The notes below the pieces were generated by a model that saw only the letters and a list, made by a program, of their open reading frames with translations, was not told where the DNA came from and did no database searches. Made by a program: the position numbers and the translations under genes. From contig KZ111215.1 in the NCBI GenBank assembly GCA_002077045.2, forward strand, positions 1-46,539: a stretch of 46,539 nucleotides of DNA, written 5' to 3'. This stretch comes from Rachicladosporium sp. CCFEE 5018 (Eukaryota; Ascomycota; Dothideomycetes; Cladosporiales; Cladosporiaceae). Below are positions 1 to 10,267 of the stretch, piece after piece (position 1 is the stretch's first letter; the number at the start of each line of letters is the position of its first letter).

Positions 1-970
1 CGTCTGAGAATGATCGCGACTCACACATCCTCTTCAGCCAGTCTCGCCACACACGTATAGTGCTGTCAGTCACGGGTACTATTGACTCTAAGAGCCCTCG
101 TCTTGGCTCACGCTTGCCAAGATACGCAGTGGTGGCGAGTTGGGAGAACAGCTCATGCGCATCCACGGTGACAATGTCGCGAACGACTTCCTTCGTGTCT
201 GAAGCCTCGGCCTGCGGATCGGAAGCAGGGTGCGTTCTTGAGCCCGGAACATCTCCAGGTCGCAGCCATCTGGGGACCTTCCTTTCGGGTTCATGTTGCT
301 GAGGCCGGAAGCGGGTGTAAAGATTGCCGAGTCGATGAGCCTGCCCGAGGGTTGGGCCATCGATATTGAGACTGCGACCAACTCCATTGAGGCCGTGAGT
401 GCCCAGTGGGATACCAAATAGGCCAGGTGCTGTCAATTGATCAGACGGATGATAGCACTCGAGATACATCGTGTGGCCATCGAGCTCGGCTGCGTACTGC
501 AGTCGATTATGGAACAGTCGTAGGATCAGGGAATGGAACCGTCGACATGTCGTAATCCATTGCAATAGCTCGATGGTGGAGAACTGGCCGAAGATGCTGA
601 GGAGTATCTGGACATACTTAGTTTGGGAGGGTATGTCCCCCTAGGACGAGGAATGTATACTTCGTTCGGCAGTACGAATATCGAAGCAGTCTTAATCTCC
701 ATCATCGGTCCGTGGTACGATATTAGCAAGTACCTCAACGTCTGCTCGAAAGTCTGTAGATGGATCGATCTCGTAGACAGTTCGGTCTGGACTCCATGAT
801 GGCATACCTGAGTCACGTGTCGTGGTGTCGATGTCGCGTTGCGCCTTGACCACTTTAGGCAGAATAAACTCCCGACGCGCCACCGAGGATTACATCGACT
901 TCACCTCGTGGCTTTAACTATGCAAATGTCATACTAGAAAGCTATCTTGCCAGAGGTGGTCCAGTGATCG
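1..970. other. Left-edge stretch with no convincing gene
   Basis: No open frame here looks like a complete protein. On the + strand, a short frame at 293-421 reads MLLRPEAGVKIAESMSLPEG, continues as GWAIDIETATNSIEAVSAQW and ends at a TAG stop. It has a natural-looking composition, so it could be the last exon of a gene lying mostly left of the window, or a relic. Other frames look like antisense noise. The last 100 bp or so before 971 would hold the promoter and 5' UTR of the Ecm11-domain gene; I see no clear TATA box there. Confidence 0.4.
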
Positions 971-2512
971 ATGGCGCCGCCAGTCATGGAAGGCATGACG
1001 GAGTACGTGCGGCACAAGTCTGAAGGTGGGCAACAACCGCACAGGCTTCACGATCTCAGAGCGGCTGTGCCAACTGACGATCCGAGAGACGGCAAGCGGG
1101 GCATGAGGCCCAGCAGCAAGAACGGCAAGCCGAGCTCTAAGCGCAAAGGATCTGCCCATCGTGCCACCGGCTACGAAAGCGACGCAAGTGAGGCGGATCG
1201 GCACTCCACGAATGCGAGTGTACCAGCCGCTCCAGCACAACCACCATCCGGTTTCCAAGACTCGGACTTCTTGGAAGCCGAATACCAAGCTACGCTCCAG
1301 AAGACTAAACCGAAAACCCTTTCAGAGATCGTCATCAAGGGCGACTCCATTCCCTCGACCTCGGACGGGGCTTTGACGATCATCAGTCACGGGAATGAGG
1401 TCAACGATATGGAACAGCACTCACGAGGCGCTCAGCAGACGACAAAGTCCCAGCATCCCGTAAAGACGAGTCACAGTGCTGTGGTCCCAAACAGACGAGC
1501 TCCTCGTGGCCTGCCTCTTATGACCACTGCACAGCACGCACAGCAACACGGGCAATACCCAAGTCATGAACATCAGCCGGGTCCCCTGCACGGCGAAATC
1601 GTGCTCCCGCTCCCTGCGAATGATCCTGTGAAGCCAGGTGGTTTCAAGTTCGGATCTGCCAACCCACAGAAAAACGTCAGTCTACCGCTCAGTAAGCCAA
1701 AAGGCCAGCAGCCTCACGTGCAGCCACAGAGCATGCCGGCTACCACGACTGTCTCGAAGGGTGTTCGGGACCAGCATCCGCCAAGTCAGTCTACTCGTAA
1801 CACCATTGTACCCGCCGCACTGCCGGAGGCTATCCCGCAGCATCCGCGAGAGCACATGACTGCCAATACTTCCCGACCACAGATCACCTCTGATCACGTG
1901 GCGGTGAATGTTAGGCGAGGGAAGCCCCCAGTGCCGTTGTTCAATGAGCGACCTCACAGCCCGGAAGCACCGTACCTTGTTTCTGAGTACAGCAGCGATG
2001 AACATGAGTGCGAAGAGCAGTCAAACGAGGCTGAAGAGTCGGAGCTCGACCACGGCTTTGATGACTTGACGAAGATGGACTACAGCGTCCTAAAAGACGA
2101 ATCCTTCGACAGTGCGCCGAATGCCGAGAATTTCGTCGTCAACGACGTGCCGGACGACGCTAGTCTCACGGACAAGCTCTCTGCAGTCCTGGCACAGACT
2201 GAGTACGGCGACGACAGTGCCGATATGTACGATTACCGCACCAAGTTCATGGCGTCTCTCACGATCGATGAATGGGAGGAAGCTGGTGCCTGGCTCGTCC
2301 AGCACTTCGGTACTGTTGTGCGGAAGTTTACTGGCGTACGGCGTGAGAAGCGCAGTGCAGCCGTTGCCTTTGAGGCAGAGATTGAGGGGCGAGACAATGC
2401 GGTCGGCGCGAAGCGTCAGCAGATCAAGGGTGCGCTGGACGAGATGAAGGTGAACGGCTCCGCGGTGCTGGGCACCACGCCTAGAAAGGGTAGGAACGAG
2501 CCCAAGGCTTGA
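971..2512 (+). CDS. Ecm11-domain protein (possible meiotic chromosome-axis factor)
   Basis: Single-exon gene of 513 residues. The first 400 residues are low complexity, rich in Ser, Pro, Gln and His, and probably disordered. From about residue 420 to 505 comes a compact charged helical region containing FMASLTIDEWEEAGAWLVQ, then FGTVVRKFTGVRREKRSAAV, ending in LGTTPRKGR. This matches my memory of the fungal Ecm11 C-terminal domain: an S-x-x-EWEEAG core, a helix rich in R/K/E and a terminal GTP-R-K. In budding yeast Ecm11 works with Gmc2 in synaptonemal complex assembly; a nuclear, meiosis-linked role here is inference from the family. The ATG at 971 is the first of the frame. A later in-frame Met (residue 6 or 9) would also be possible. 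Confidence 0.7.
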   Translation: MAPPVMEGMTEYVRHKSEGGQQPHRLHDLRAAVPTDDPRDGKRGMRPSSKNGKPSSKRKGSAHRATGYESDASEADRHSTNASVPAAPAQPPSGFQDSDFLEAEYQATLQKTKPKTLSEIVIKGDSIPSTSDGALTIISHGNEVNDMEQHSRGAQQTTKSQHPVKTSHSAVVPNRRAPRGLPLMTTAQHAQQHGQYPSHEHQPGPLHGEIVLPLPANDPVKPGGFKFGSANPQKNVSLPLSKPKGQQPHVQPQSMPATTTVSKGVRDQHPPSQSTRNTIVPAALPEAIPQHPREHMTANTSRPQITSDHVAVNVRRGKPPVPLFNERPHSPEAPYLVSEYSSDEHECEEQSNEAEESELDHGFDDLTKMDYSVLKDESFDSAPNAENFVVNDVPDDASLTDKLSAVLAQTEYGDDSADMYDYRTKFMASLTIDEWEEAGAWLVQHFGTVVRKFTGVRREKRSAAVAFEAEIEGRDNAVGAKRQQIKGALDEMKVNGSAVLGTTPRKGRNEPKA

Positions 2513-4231
2513 GACGGACGGCATTGCGTTGCTCAACTTGCTGAAGGGAAGGGACTTGCTTGCGGATGCGCTGATGTTGCTATGAATTGATGACTTGACG
2601 ATGGGACGAATATTACGAAGGGACTTTGCTATGCATTTTAGGCGCGCTATACCCTGATGGAGGATATGTAGCTGATGCTCGCTGTAGTCGGAAGATTTAA
2701 ACCAATGTTGCTCTCTCGTCTCAACGAGCATATCAGTGAAGCAGTTCAATTCCACGTACCGCACTGGCCTCTGGTCTCCCCACGCTCCGAACATGCTGCT
2801 TCACGCACCCCAAGCCCTGCATAGGCAACACTTTCGACGTACATGTATCATCGCGTACCCGCAAGCCACAATCTCATGCCCAAATCTCAGCCCCAACGTG
2901 GAGCCGACGGCAGTCTTTCAGCTAAGGGAGCTCGGTCCGAAAAGCTGGAGAACATGCAATCTACCCCACGCGTCGCCCACGTCTGTAGGATCAAACGACA
3001 TGCAGATCATGACCAGGGAGTAAAGATCCGGTCATGATTACCCGGAGTGTCACGCAGAAAGGTGTCGAAGACGTTTCGTATGTGGATGCTGCTTGGCTAG
3101 CGAGTCGGAGAGAGGTCCTACATCGACGTACTATGATGATGAGGCGGAGTTCCAGACCGTCATACCCCAGCTCAACTCACCCCACACTCCACACAGCCTT
3201 ACGACAAATGGACATCACGGCATATAATCGGAGGATCTCACCCACAGCATCGCATTCCGTTGAGCGCCTTGCGTCCCCTTCTTACCTTCGTTGAGCACTC
3301 TCACCCGCCCATGACGTCTTATGACCCAATTGTTCCGGCCAGTGACACAGTAGAAGTGATGTTGGCATTAGATTGCACCGCAGCCGAGCGCCTCCGCCGC
3401 GATAAGCACCATGCATGATGATTATCTGTATGGGGAATCTGTGGGGAGAGGTACCGCCGTACCTGAGGCTAGGTCCGCATAGTGAAAACGTGTCGCCAGA
3501 GAAGGCAACCCGAGCAGGATGTTGGCGAGATGGTGAAGGCTATTCGGATACACCGAGATTGTGTCGGTGTAGGGCCGATGCGCCGCTGTGGGCGAGTTGC
3601 GGGGAAGATGGAGATGGGGAGTTTGGGTTTGGAGGTATTTCGTCGGTAACGCGAGCGGCAAAGCTGAGATTGTGAGTCTCTGCTGTGGGATCGCACGTCA
3701 TGATCGATTAGGAGAGAATTCAGCGTGTTCGCACCTCGGTGCGATAGCAGTGTGTCGCGATAGCGAAGAAGGATCACGCAACGAGTGATAGCCGACAAAG
3801 TTTTCCAACGAGCCGACGGTCCCCGTCAGCCGACTTTGCGGAGAAAGTTCCCTGTGCAGCAAGCATGTGAAAGTGGAAGTGCGAGAGGCATGTGAATGCA
3901 TGTGAAGGAACTGTAGTAATGATGAAGAGCTCGAGAGTAGACTGGCAGCAATGTGAAATAGATATCGAGTTGAGACCTGGAGCCATTGGCAGCTGTCTGC
4001 CATCTATGTCATGTTCCTCGCAAGCGACGTAGGCATCGCCCTTGCGACGCGTCGAACTCCCAGCACATGTAGTGCGTCCCATTAGCCCATATATCAAGCG
4101 GCCGTGACATGCTCGCATTGATGCCCACAGTACCCCGTCTAGTCGCTGGAACGCCGCGCGTAAAAGACAGCAAACAATCTCGAGACTCTCGTGCTGCTCA
4201 GTAATGATGGTTCACTGGAATCATCCACATC
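2513..4231. other. Convergent intergenic gap
   Basis: This lies between the stop of the Ecm11-domain gene (+) and the stop of creA (-), so it should hold two 3' UTRs and terminators. Several 80-115 codon frames on both strands overlap one another, use no consistent splice sites and have compositions typical of chance frames. I see no repeat array and no RNA gene. Confidence 0.4.
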
Positions 4232-5764
4232 TCACATCCTCTCCTGCAAATCACCGCCTGCCTCACTCGCCCTCGCACTGCTGTTCCCACTGCTCTGCCC
4301 ACTACCCATGCCGCTGCCAGGATTGACCAACTCGTTGATCTTCGTGTAGCTCTCGCTCTTCCTGGGCGTAGGTACCATAGGCACGGGCAACTTCCTCTGC
4401 GCTCCATCTCCAGCCTCCATGATCTCGCTAATTCGCAGTCCGCTATGCATGGTCGGGACGTAAGGCTGCTGGCCATCAGCTGAAGGCTCCACGGGTGCGA
4501 GCGCAGGCGGCGGCTGATTCTGGATGTGTAGGTGGTGCAGGGTTGGGAGCTGCACACCATTGTGGAAGAATTGAGGTCGCAGACGCGGCGAGTGCGATGG
4601 TGTCGCTAGGGGTGTATGGTCAGGCGTTGGCGAAATCGACTCTTGTGAAAATGATGGGGAAGGCGGGGCGGTGGATTGTGGGGAACCTGGTCGTGACTTC
4701 TTCGTCTGGCGATTCGAATATTGGTCGTCCTCTTCATGTGAGTGCGATCGCGACATAGGCTGCGAGGTTGGGTTCGAGCCGTAGTGATATGATGATAATG
4801 ATGGCATGCGATTGCTGTTGTATGGATGGACGTGGTATGGTCCTCGCGAGGGCGGGAGGTTGAGGTGCTGATTTGGGACTTGGCTGTTCTCGCGCTCAAC
4901 CTGCGATGCAGCAGTCGCGAGCAGGTTGATGTCCATGTTGCCCCGGTTCTGCTGCCCTGTCGCAGGACTCATGTCGCCGCTGGTGTTGCGTGAGAGATAT
5001 GATCCAGCGTTGCCAGTATAAGTCGAGGAGTACGAGTGTGGTGGAGACACATTCGGCGAGGTCAGTTGCGAGCCAGGTGCTGATTGAGATGCCTTTGGTG
5101 GTGGAGGCATCATATTGTTGGCTGCAATCTGCTGGTTCATCTGTTGCATTTGCTGCGCGTGGTTCAGCTGCGCAAGGTTGCTCATTTGCGCCATCTGCGC
5201 CGTCTGACCCATCTGTTTGCCGTTGCCTATGTTGTTGAACTGCTGCATCCCTTGCATGCCGCCATTTTGGTTCATGTAGTTCATCTGCTGCAGTTGCTGG
5301 AGCTGCTGGAACGTATTCGGATCATACATGCCAGCCTGGACAGCCGCCGCTGCAGCTGCTGCGACATGCTGTTTGTTACCACGTCTTGAGTTCGGATTGT
5401 TGTGTATTCTCGAATGGCGTGTCAACTCGTCCGATCGACTGAAGCGTTTGGTGCAGCCGGGGAATTGGCACGCATGTGGTTTCTCTCCAGTGTGTGTCCT
5501 GATATGCCGCGTTTGATGCTCGAGACGATGAAATGCCTTGTCGCACAAAGGGCACTTGTATGGTCGAGGCAAGTCTGGTCGATTCTCATCCGCGTTCTGC
5601 ATGCTGACATCCAAAGGCATCGCCATGGCGGCGGTTGCCATCGACAAATCTGGTGTGTTGGGAGTGCTCGATGGCTGCGGACTATTCTCGGAGTATGCGC
5701 CGTTTGAAGTATCTCCGTTGTTTTCGTCTGCGCCGTGTGTCGCGTTCAAGAGTGTCGAAAGCAT
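4232..5764 (-). CDS. creA: Carbon catabolite repressor CreA (C2H2 zinc finger)
   Basis: DNA-binding repressor that shuts off genes for alternative carbon sources when glucose is present (Mig1/CreA family); nuclear. Intronless, 510 residues from the chosen start. Two C2H2 fingers lie at about residues 69-123: CPLCDKAFHRLEHQTRHIRTH, then CQFPGCTKRFSRSDELTRH, joined by the TGEKPHA linker and followed by NNPNSRRGNK. This is essentially the invariant CreA finger pair. Next come an alanine run (AAAAAAA), a Gln/Met-rich stretch (QQLQQLQQMN), a Ser/Pro region, the conserved LRISEIM...QRKLPVP segment and the usual C-terminus GGDLQERM. The open frame extends 35 codons upstream to 5869, but that extension is not family-like, so I chose the Met at 5764, which begins MLSTLLNATH. 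Length is at the upper end for the family because of the Gln-rich middle. Confidence 0.95.
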   Translation of the reverse strand: MLSTLLNATHGADENNGDTSNGAYSENSPQPSSTPNTPDLSMATAAMAMPLDVSMQNADENRPDLPRPYKCPLCDKAFHRLEHQTRHIRTHTGEKPHACQFPGCTKRFSRSDELTRHSRIHNNPNSRRGNKQHVAAAAAAAVQAGMYDPNTFQQLQQLQQMNYMNQNGGMQGMQQFNNIGNGKQMGQTAQMAQMSNLAQLNHAQQMQQMNQQIAANNMMPPPPKASQSAPGSQLTSPNVSPPHSYSSTYTGNAGSYLSRNTSGDMSPATGQQNRGNMDINLLATAASQVERENSQVPNQHLNLPPSRGPYHVHPYNSNRMPSLSSYHYGSNPTSQPMSRSHSHEEDDQYSNRQTKKSRPGSPQSTAPPSPSFSQESISPTPDHTPLATPSHSPRLRPQFFHNGVQLPTLHHLHIQNQPPPALAPVEPSADGQQPYVPTMHSGLRISEIMEAGDGAQRKLPVPMVPTPRKSESYTKINELVNPGSGMGSGQSSGNSSARASEAGGDLQERM

Positions 5765-7170
5765 AGAGAAGAGCCAGAAAGGGGATTCTGCAAAGGGCAG
5801 ATGCGGACCGTTTAGAAGTAGTGCCAAAGCACCGCGTGGGATGTAGCGAGATGCTGGGGAAAGAGGCACAAGGAAAGCAAAAAGGCGTCACTCCGAGAAA
5901 GGGTGGGGTAATGTAAGCCTCCGGATGGAACCCAGCGAGCGATAACCTAGCCCTCCCGTTCCTTTCGCCTCGTGTGTGTTGCACAGACGCGCACTCGTGG
6001 AGTGAGGAGATGGTCGCTGATTATTGGGTGGTGTTCGAACGTGCAGAGTGGCCAGCGCTATTTTCGGTATGGCTGCAGCAACAATATCGGTCGTCGATCA
6101 GAAGTCGGAGATGTTCTGGGTTTTGTTTGGGGACAGGGCGAAGAAAAATTGCATGATACTTCAAGACCTCGCGCCTTCCTCCTTACATGATGTTCTTATC
6201 GCGCCGCACCCGCACCGATGACTGGCATCCACTCTCTACTTCTGGATTTCAGTGGGGCTGTGGGGATGGCTGTATGTCGGCATCGTGTGGACGTGCTGCC
6301 GTGGTATTTGCGAAACTCTACAACATGCTCATTTTATACGCCGAACTCAGCACGGTTGGGCACTTGGTGCTGGCCAGCAGTACGCCTGGAGTGGCGCAAC
6401 TCCAAGAGACCTGTCGCGTCCCACGCAGTCACACACTGATAAGGTGCATTGATGCGACTGATAGGGGCTGCGACACGTGTACGCAATGGTGGGATATCAG
6501 CTTCTTGATCTCGCCGAATCATTTATTGGCGCGTGAAGACATCGTCAGCCTCATCAGAACTTCACGGCTTGCCCCAATCGATGAAACCCCCTTCGTCCAT
6601 GGCCAAGTGCCTTATGACGATACATGTACTGTTGCAATGTACTGTGGATACTCAGACCTACATCACTTGTACGCAATTGCAACCTCTTCATTGATCCCAC
6701 GCTTCTCCAGCTTTGCGACATGTCCACGAATATCCAGCTCCACAGAATCAGGAAATGCTTATTAGATTGCGGCGCACATCTAGAAGATATGTGGCTTGTG
6801 AGAGAGCGCCTCCAACTCCATACTCTCCCTTTAGCCGCCAACTTGCCGTTTATGATCTCTCTACTCCACGTGGGGTACATGTGCGTGTTTGATCAACACC
6901 AGCCTATGAACACTAATTGTGGGTAGCACCGCGCGTTGCAGATGATTGATGGTGTCGTCGATAGCTATGGTGCCATCTGCTTGCGCGCGTTTTGTCTGCC
7001 CAGGACCTCAGGAGATATTTCTCGGCCGCAATCGGCAGCGCGTTGCGAAATGACGACGCCGGAGTGGACCTCCTGCGATCCTCAACACAAGCACGTGGCA
7101 TGCAGCAGACCGCCGTAGAAGGAAATTTGCTCGATTGTGCTATCGTGCATTTGACTGTCGCTGCTGCGGA
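5765..7170 (-). promoter_or_regulatory. creA upstream region with several CreA-type consensus sites
   Basis: This 1.4-kb gene-free stretch precedes creA. It contains GTGGGG (matching the CreA consensus SYGGRG) at 5903-5908, 6252-6257 and 6260-6265, and a back-to-back pair at 6864-6875. The motif is short and will occur by chance, but CreA genes are known to be self-regulated in Aspergillus and Trichoderma. A 192-codon frame (6187-6765, +) overlaps chance frames on the other strand, has no recognisable motif, and I do not call it a gene. Confidence 0.4.
6864..6875. promoter_or_regulatory. Inverted pair of CreA consensus sites
   Basis: The 12 bases read CTCCACGTGGGG: GTGGAG on the minus strand abutting GTGGGG on the plus strand, both fitting SYGGRG. 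Closely paired sites are the arrangement usually needed for strong CreA repression. The same bases contain the E-box CACGTG, so a bHLH factor is an alternative reader. It lies about 1.1 kb before the creA start. Confidence 0.35.
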
Positions 7171-9095
7171 TCAGCAGAGATGAAAGAACGGTATCCTCTC
7201 ATCCCACACCACCTTTGAGAATTCATAAGCTGCCTGCTCACAATTCAGCAACAGTCGCAGCCTGATCAACATCACTGACATGTGAAGAAACACCAAACCC
7301 CAGCATATGACGTTAATCTTTCGCGGAGCCGCAGCGGCAGCTGGGCTGAACAGCGAGACTTCCACATCTCCCGATTCTCCCCGGCGAAGCTCCGCAATCT
7401 CGCTCGCCGTCGATTCGATGAGGTCTGCGCAGTGCATGACCGCGCCCAACGGATTCCGGATCTCGTGACATGTCATATCAATGAAGTTCTCCTGCTGTCG
7501 CTTCGCCTCCACGGCTTCATCCGTCCTCTGCTTTTGCGCACTTTCAGCCCATATAAGATGAGAGATGTCAGTTAGAAAGCCCGCCGCGCTAATGATGGAA
7601 CCATCCTTGTTCGGCTCAGGATAGACGGAGCACATGGTCCAGGTATGAGGAGTACCCCTCGCACCTTGTGCGTCGAGCCAGGGTTTGTGCCACCGAAGTT
7701 GGTACTTCGCGGGTTGCTTTGTATCGATCATCTGGTTCCAGTTTTTATCAACGGTCACCATGTCCTCTGCGAGCAGGTATCCGGCCCAGCTGACGTCCGC
7801 AAAGTCGACTACTGGATGGCCAGTGATGGCAAACCACTCACTGTTACAGTACACTATCTTCGGAGAAAGTTAGCGGTGATTATACAATGGCTGGCTAGTC
7901 CACATGTTGCACTTTGAGCATGATGATGACTGACTTTTCTCTCAAGGTTTGCGATGAAGATGCCGACATTAGCATTGTCCGCCAAGCGCGTGAACCTCCT
8001 CTCACTGATCTGCGCTCGCTCCAGCGCTTCAGCCCTCTTCAAGGCATCACTCTCGCTACGCTTCTGCGCCGCAATGTCCGTCAGACAGCCTGATACGCGA
8101 AGGGTCTCGCCATCTCGACCCATAATCGGCAAACACGCGGCCAACACCCACTGAGCGTCTGCATCGTCTTCAGGAGCTGAAGTTTCAGGAGCTGACAGAG
8201 CGTCGGGCGGACCTTTCCACCTCATCTCAAACGTCGACGGCTTCCCGTGGCTCAGCGCAATCCAGCGTTGCATCAAGTCCTCCTTGTCTTCTTCGTAAAC
8301 GCAGTCCAGCCACGTGTACCCTATCGCGCCCACCTTCGGGTGACCGCTGAGCTTGTAGAAGGCCTCGTTGCCGTAGAGAAGCTCGCCATCAGTGTTGTAC
8401 TCGAAGAAGCCCACGTCGACAATCTCCATGGTGGCATGCATTGACGCCAGCCTGGCGGCGGCATGGTCACGGTCGCCCAGCACTTCTCTGAACTCTTCAC
8501 TGCGGTTGTCGTAGTGTTGTCCCAGTGGCGGCGGCGGCGGCGGCTCTGCCGACGGCTGTGCCGGCGCAAGTTTTCCACTTGGACCGCCGTTGATGGGTAG
8601 CACACTGTGATGCAGGCGTGGGTTGGCACCCTGCCATTATAGTACTCTCCATCTATCGTCGATCGTGTACCCAAGCACTGGGCCACTCCTCAGGAGTGCA
8701 CCGTCCTCCAAGATCGTAGATGGCGCCGTCGAGTCGCCGTCAAAGACCCATGTCCGAAGCCTGAAGTACGCGCCGGCGTTGTGGTCACTGCCTTCGAGGA
8801 CATCGCGTAGCAGACGACTCTGACTCTGCAGGGCAGGATGGGTAAATGGGGCGGACAATGTTGATGCGCCAGGCTGGTCGGCTCCTCGAGACTGCAAGTC
8901 GAAGACACAGGTTGGCCTCGGGTCTGCGTACAGGAAGTCCCGGGCACTGACGGAGTCCATCGAACGATTGACGTCGCCAGTGGACACAGCGTCCAGGTAC
9001 CTGTAGCCTTGACGTGAAGCTCCCCAATTCCCCTCCTTCACTCACAGAATTGTCCGACTCGCTGCGACAACATTTTCCGCCCGACGAATTCGCAT
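7171..9095 (-). pseudogene. Truncated PAS-domain hybrid-type histidine kinase
   Basis: Four exons fit in phase: 9095-9046, 9000-8671, 8604-7935 and 7857 onward. The product begins MRIRRAENVV and has the YADPRPTCVFDL segment common at the N-terminus of fungal PAS kinases. A first PAS region follows (GFFEYNTDGELLYGNEAFYK), then a second (GIFIANLERKIVYCNSEWF), a short coiled stretch and the phospho-acceptor box FIDMTCHEIRNPLG; the His codon is at 7465-7467. Family members then have a second helix, an HATPase domain and usually a receiver domain, about 600 more residues. Here the homology fades within 60 codons. The segments NAATVAEL and CEQAAYEFSKVV are separated by a one-base frame change near 7245, and the last frame ends at 7171. 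No ATPase N-box or receiver motif appears between 7170 and 5870. I therefore read it as a decayed or 3'-deleted gene. A short PAS-HisKA protein could still be made. The start codon is uncertain. Confidence 0.7.
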
Positions 9096-9483
9096 TCAAT
9101 GGCAAGGTGGCCGACGTCACTGGCACGTCGACTGCCACTGCACACCAAATTGGGCTCGATCAAGGGACAACCAGTCTAGACTCCCGTCATGCATCCCACC
9201 TCCAAATTTCGAGTCCAAGCTTTCTGCGCGACATCACCAGACCACAAATTCCCATGCGGCAGTCAAAGTATCCGGGTGGGACAGCTCTTTGGTGGCTGAG
9301 ATCAAGCTGTGGAGTGACATGCACACCAGTAATAACCTTCTGCCACGTAGCGCGAACCTGAAGCGCTTGTGCCTTGTTTGTTGCCATCTCACTAACCTTC
9401 TCAAACCTCCCTCCCCTCACTTTCCAACTTTACCTCGCCACGACCCCCCAACCCTCGTCCATCAACCCACCTCCTCCGCAGCC
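9096..9483. promoter_or_regulatory. Divergent spacer between the kinase relic and the EBP-family gene
   Basis: This 388-bp region separates two divergent starts. The part before 9484 is pyrimidine-rich (runs of C and T with sparse A), as in the 5' leaders of highly expressed fungal genes, and leads into the good start context CAGCCATGG. I saw no distinct factor site. Confidence 0.35.
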
Positions 9484-10267
9484 ATGGCAGCCGCCGCCGC
9501 GGCCCTCGCCCTTAACAAAATCGCAAACTCCGTCCTCTACCCCCCACACCCCTACTACCCGCTCGACGCCCTCGTAAACGGCTACGTCGAGAACAAAGAT
9601 GGCGTGCCCTACCTCCTCACGCTCTTCTTCGGTGCCTGCGCCATACTCTTCACAGCCACGTACTTCGTCGGCCAATCCGTCACCCCCAAGCTAAACCGCG
9701 TGGAGCTCTTCTCGACCATGTGGTTCGTCCTCTCGGGCGCCATCCACCTAATATTCGAAGGCTACTACGCGCTAAACTTCGCCAACATGGGCGAGAAGCA
9801 AACCATCCTCGGACAGCTGTGGAAGGAGTATGCGTTCAGCGACTCCCGCTACCTCACGCAAAACGCCTTCGTGCTCTGCATGGAGTCCGTCACAGCCGCG
9901 TTCTGGGGTCCCGGCTGCTTGATCGTCGCCTACATGATCGTCGTGCGGCATCCGATGCGGTACCCGCTGCAGATGCTTGTTAGCGGCGGGCAATTCTACG
10001 GCGACGTGCTGTATTATGCTACGTGCGGGTTCGATCACTTTGTGTGGGGCAAGACGTATGCGCGGCCGGAGCCGTTTTACTTCTGGTTCTACTTTTTCTT
10101 CATGAACTTTATTTGGATTGTGATTCCTGGATGTGAGTGTAGCTGAAGCTGCGCGCGTAGGGATGAGGCTGACTTGAGTTGCAGATCTGATTATTGAGGG
10201 CTCGATTGTGTCTGCACGCGCGATTGATAAGGCGCAGCGTCAGGAGAAGGGCAAGAAAGTGCAATAA
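9484..10267 (+). CDS. EBP-family (emopamil-binding, EXPERA) sterol delta8-delta7 isomerase-like protein
   Basis: Integral membrane protein of the ER, 243 residues. Exons are 9484-10132 and 10185-10267, with a GTGAGT...TTGCAG intron of 52 bp. The EXPERA fold has four or more membrane segments, visible here around YLLTLFFGACAILFTATYFV, STMWFVLSGAIHLIFEGYY, the GPGCLIVAYMIVV stretch and FWFYFFFMNFIWIVIPG. The polar residues known for the human isomerase (as I recall them: H76, E80, E122, T125, N193, W196) have counterparts here at H88, E92, E134, T137, N208 and W211, with the same spacing inside each group. The C-terminus KGKKVQ is a possible KKxx-like ER retrieval tail. The frame is open before 9484 but the Met there is the natural start. 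Fungi normally use the unrelated Erg2 for this step, so the exact substrate is open. Confidence 0.85.

Noticed and set aside
2090..2794. 234-codon open frame on the minus strand
   Set aside because: It overlaps the Ecm11 domain coding region, which has recognisable conservation, so this is an antisense shadow.
5765..5869. 35-codon N-terminal extension of CreA
   Set aside because: The extension is hydrophobic and unlike any CreA start that I know; the Met at 5764 fits better.
6187..6765. 192-codon open frame on the plus strand upstream of creA
   Set aside because: No motif, no splice-linked neighbours and a random-looking composition with many Cys and His; overlapping frames on both strands are similar in length.
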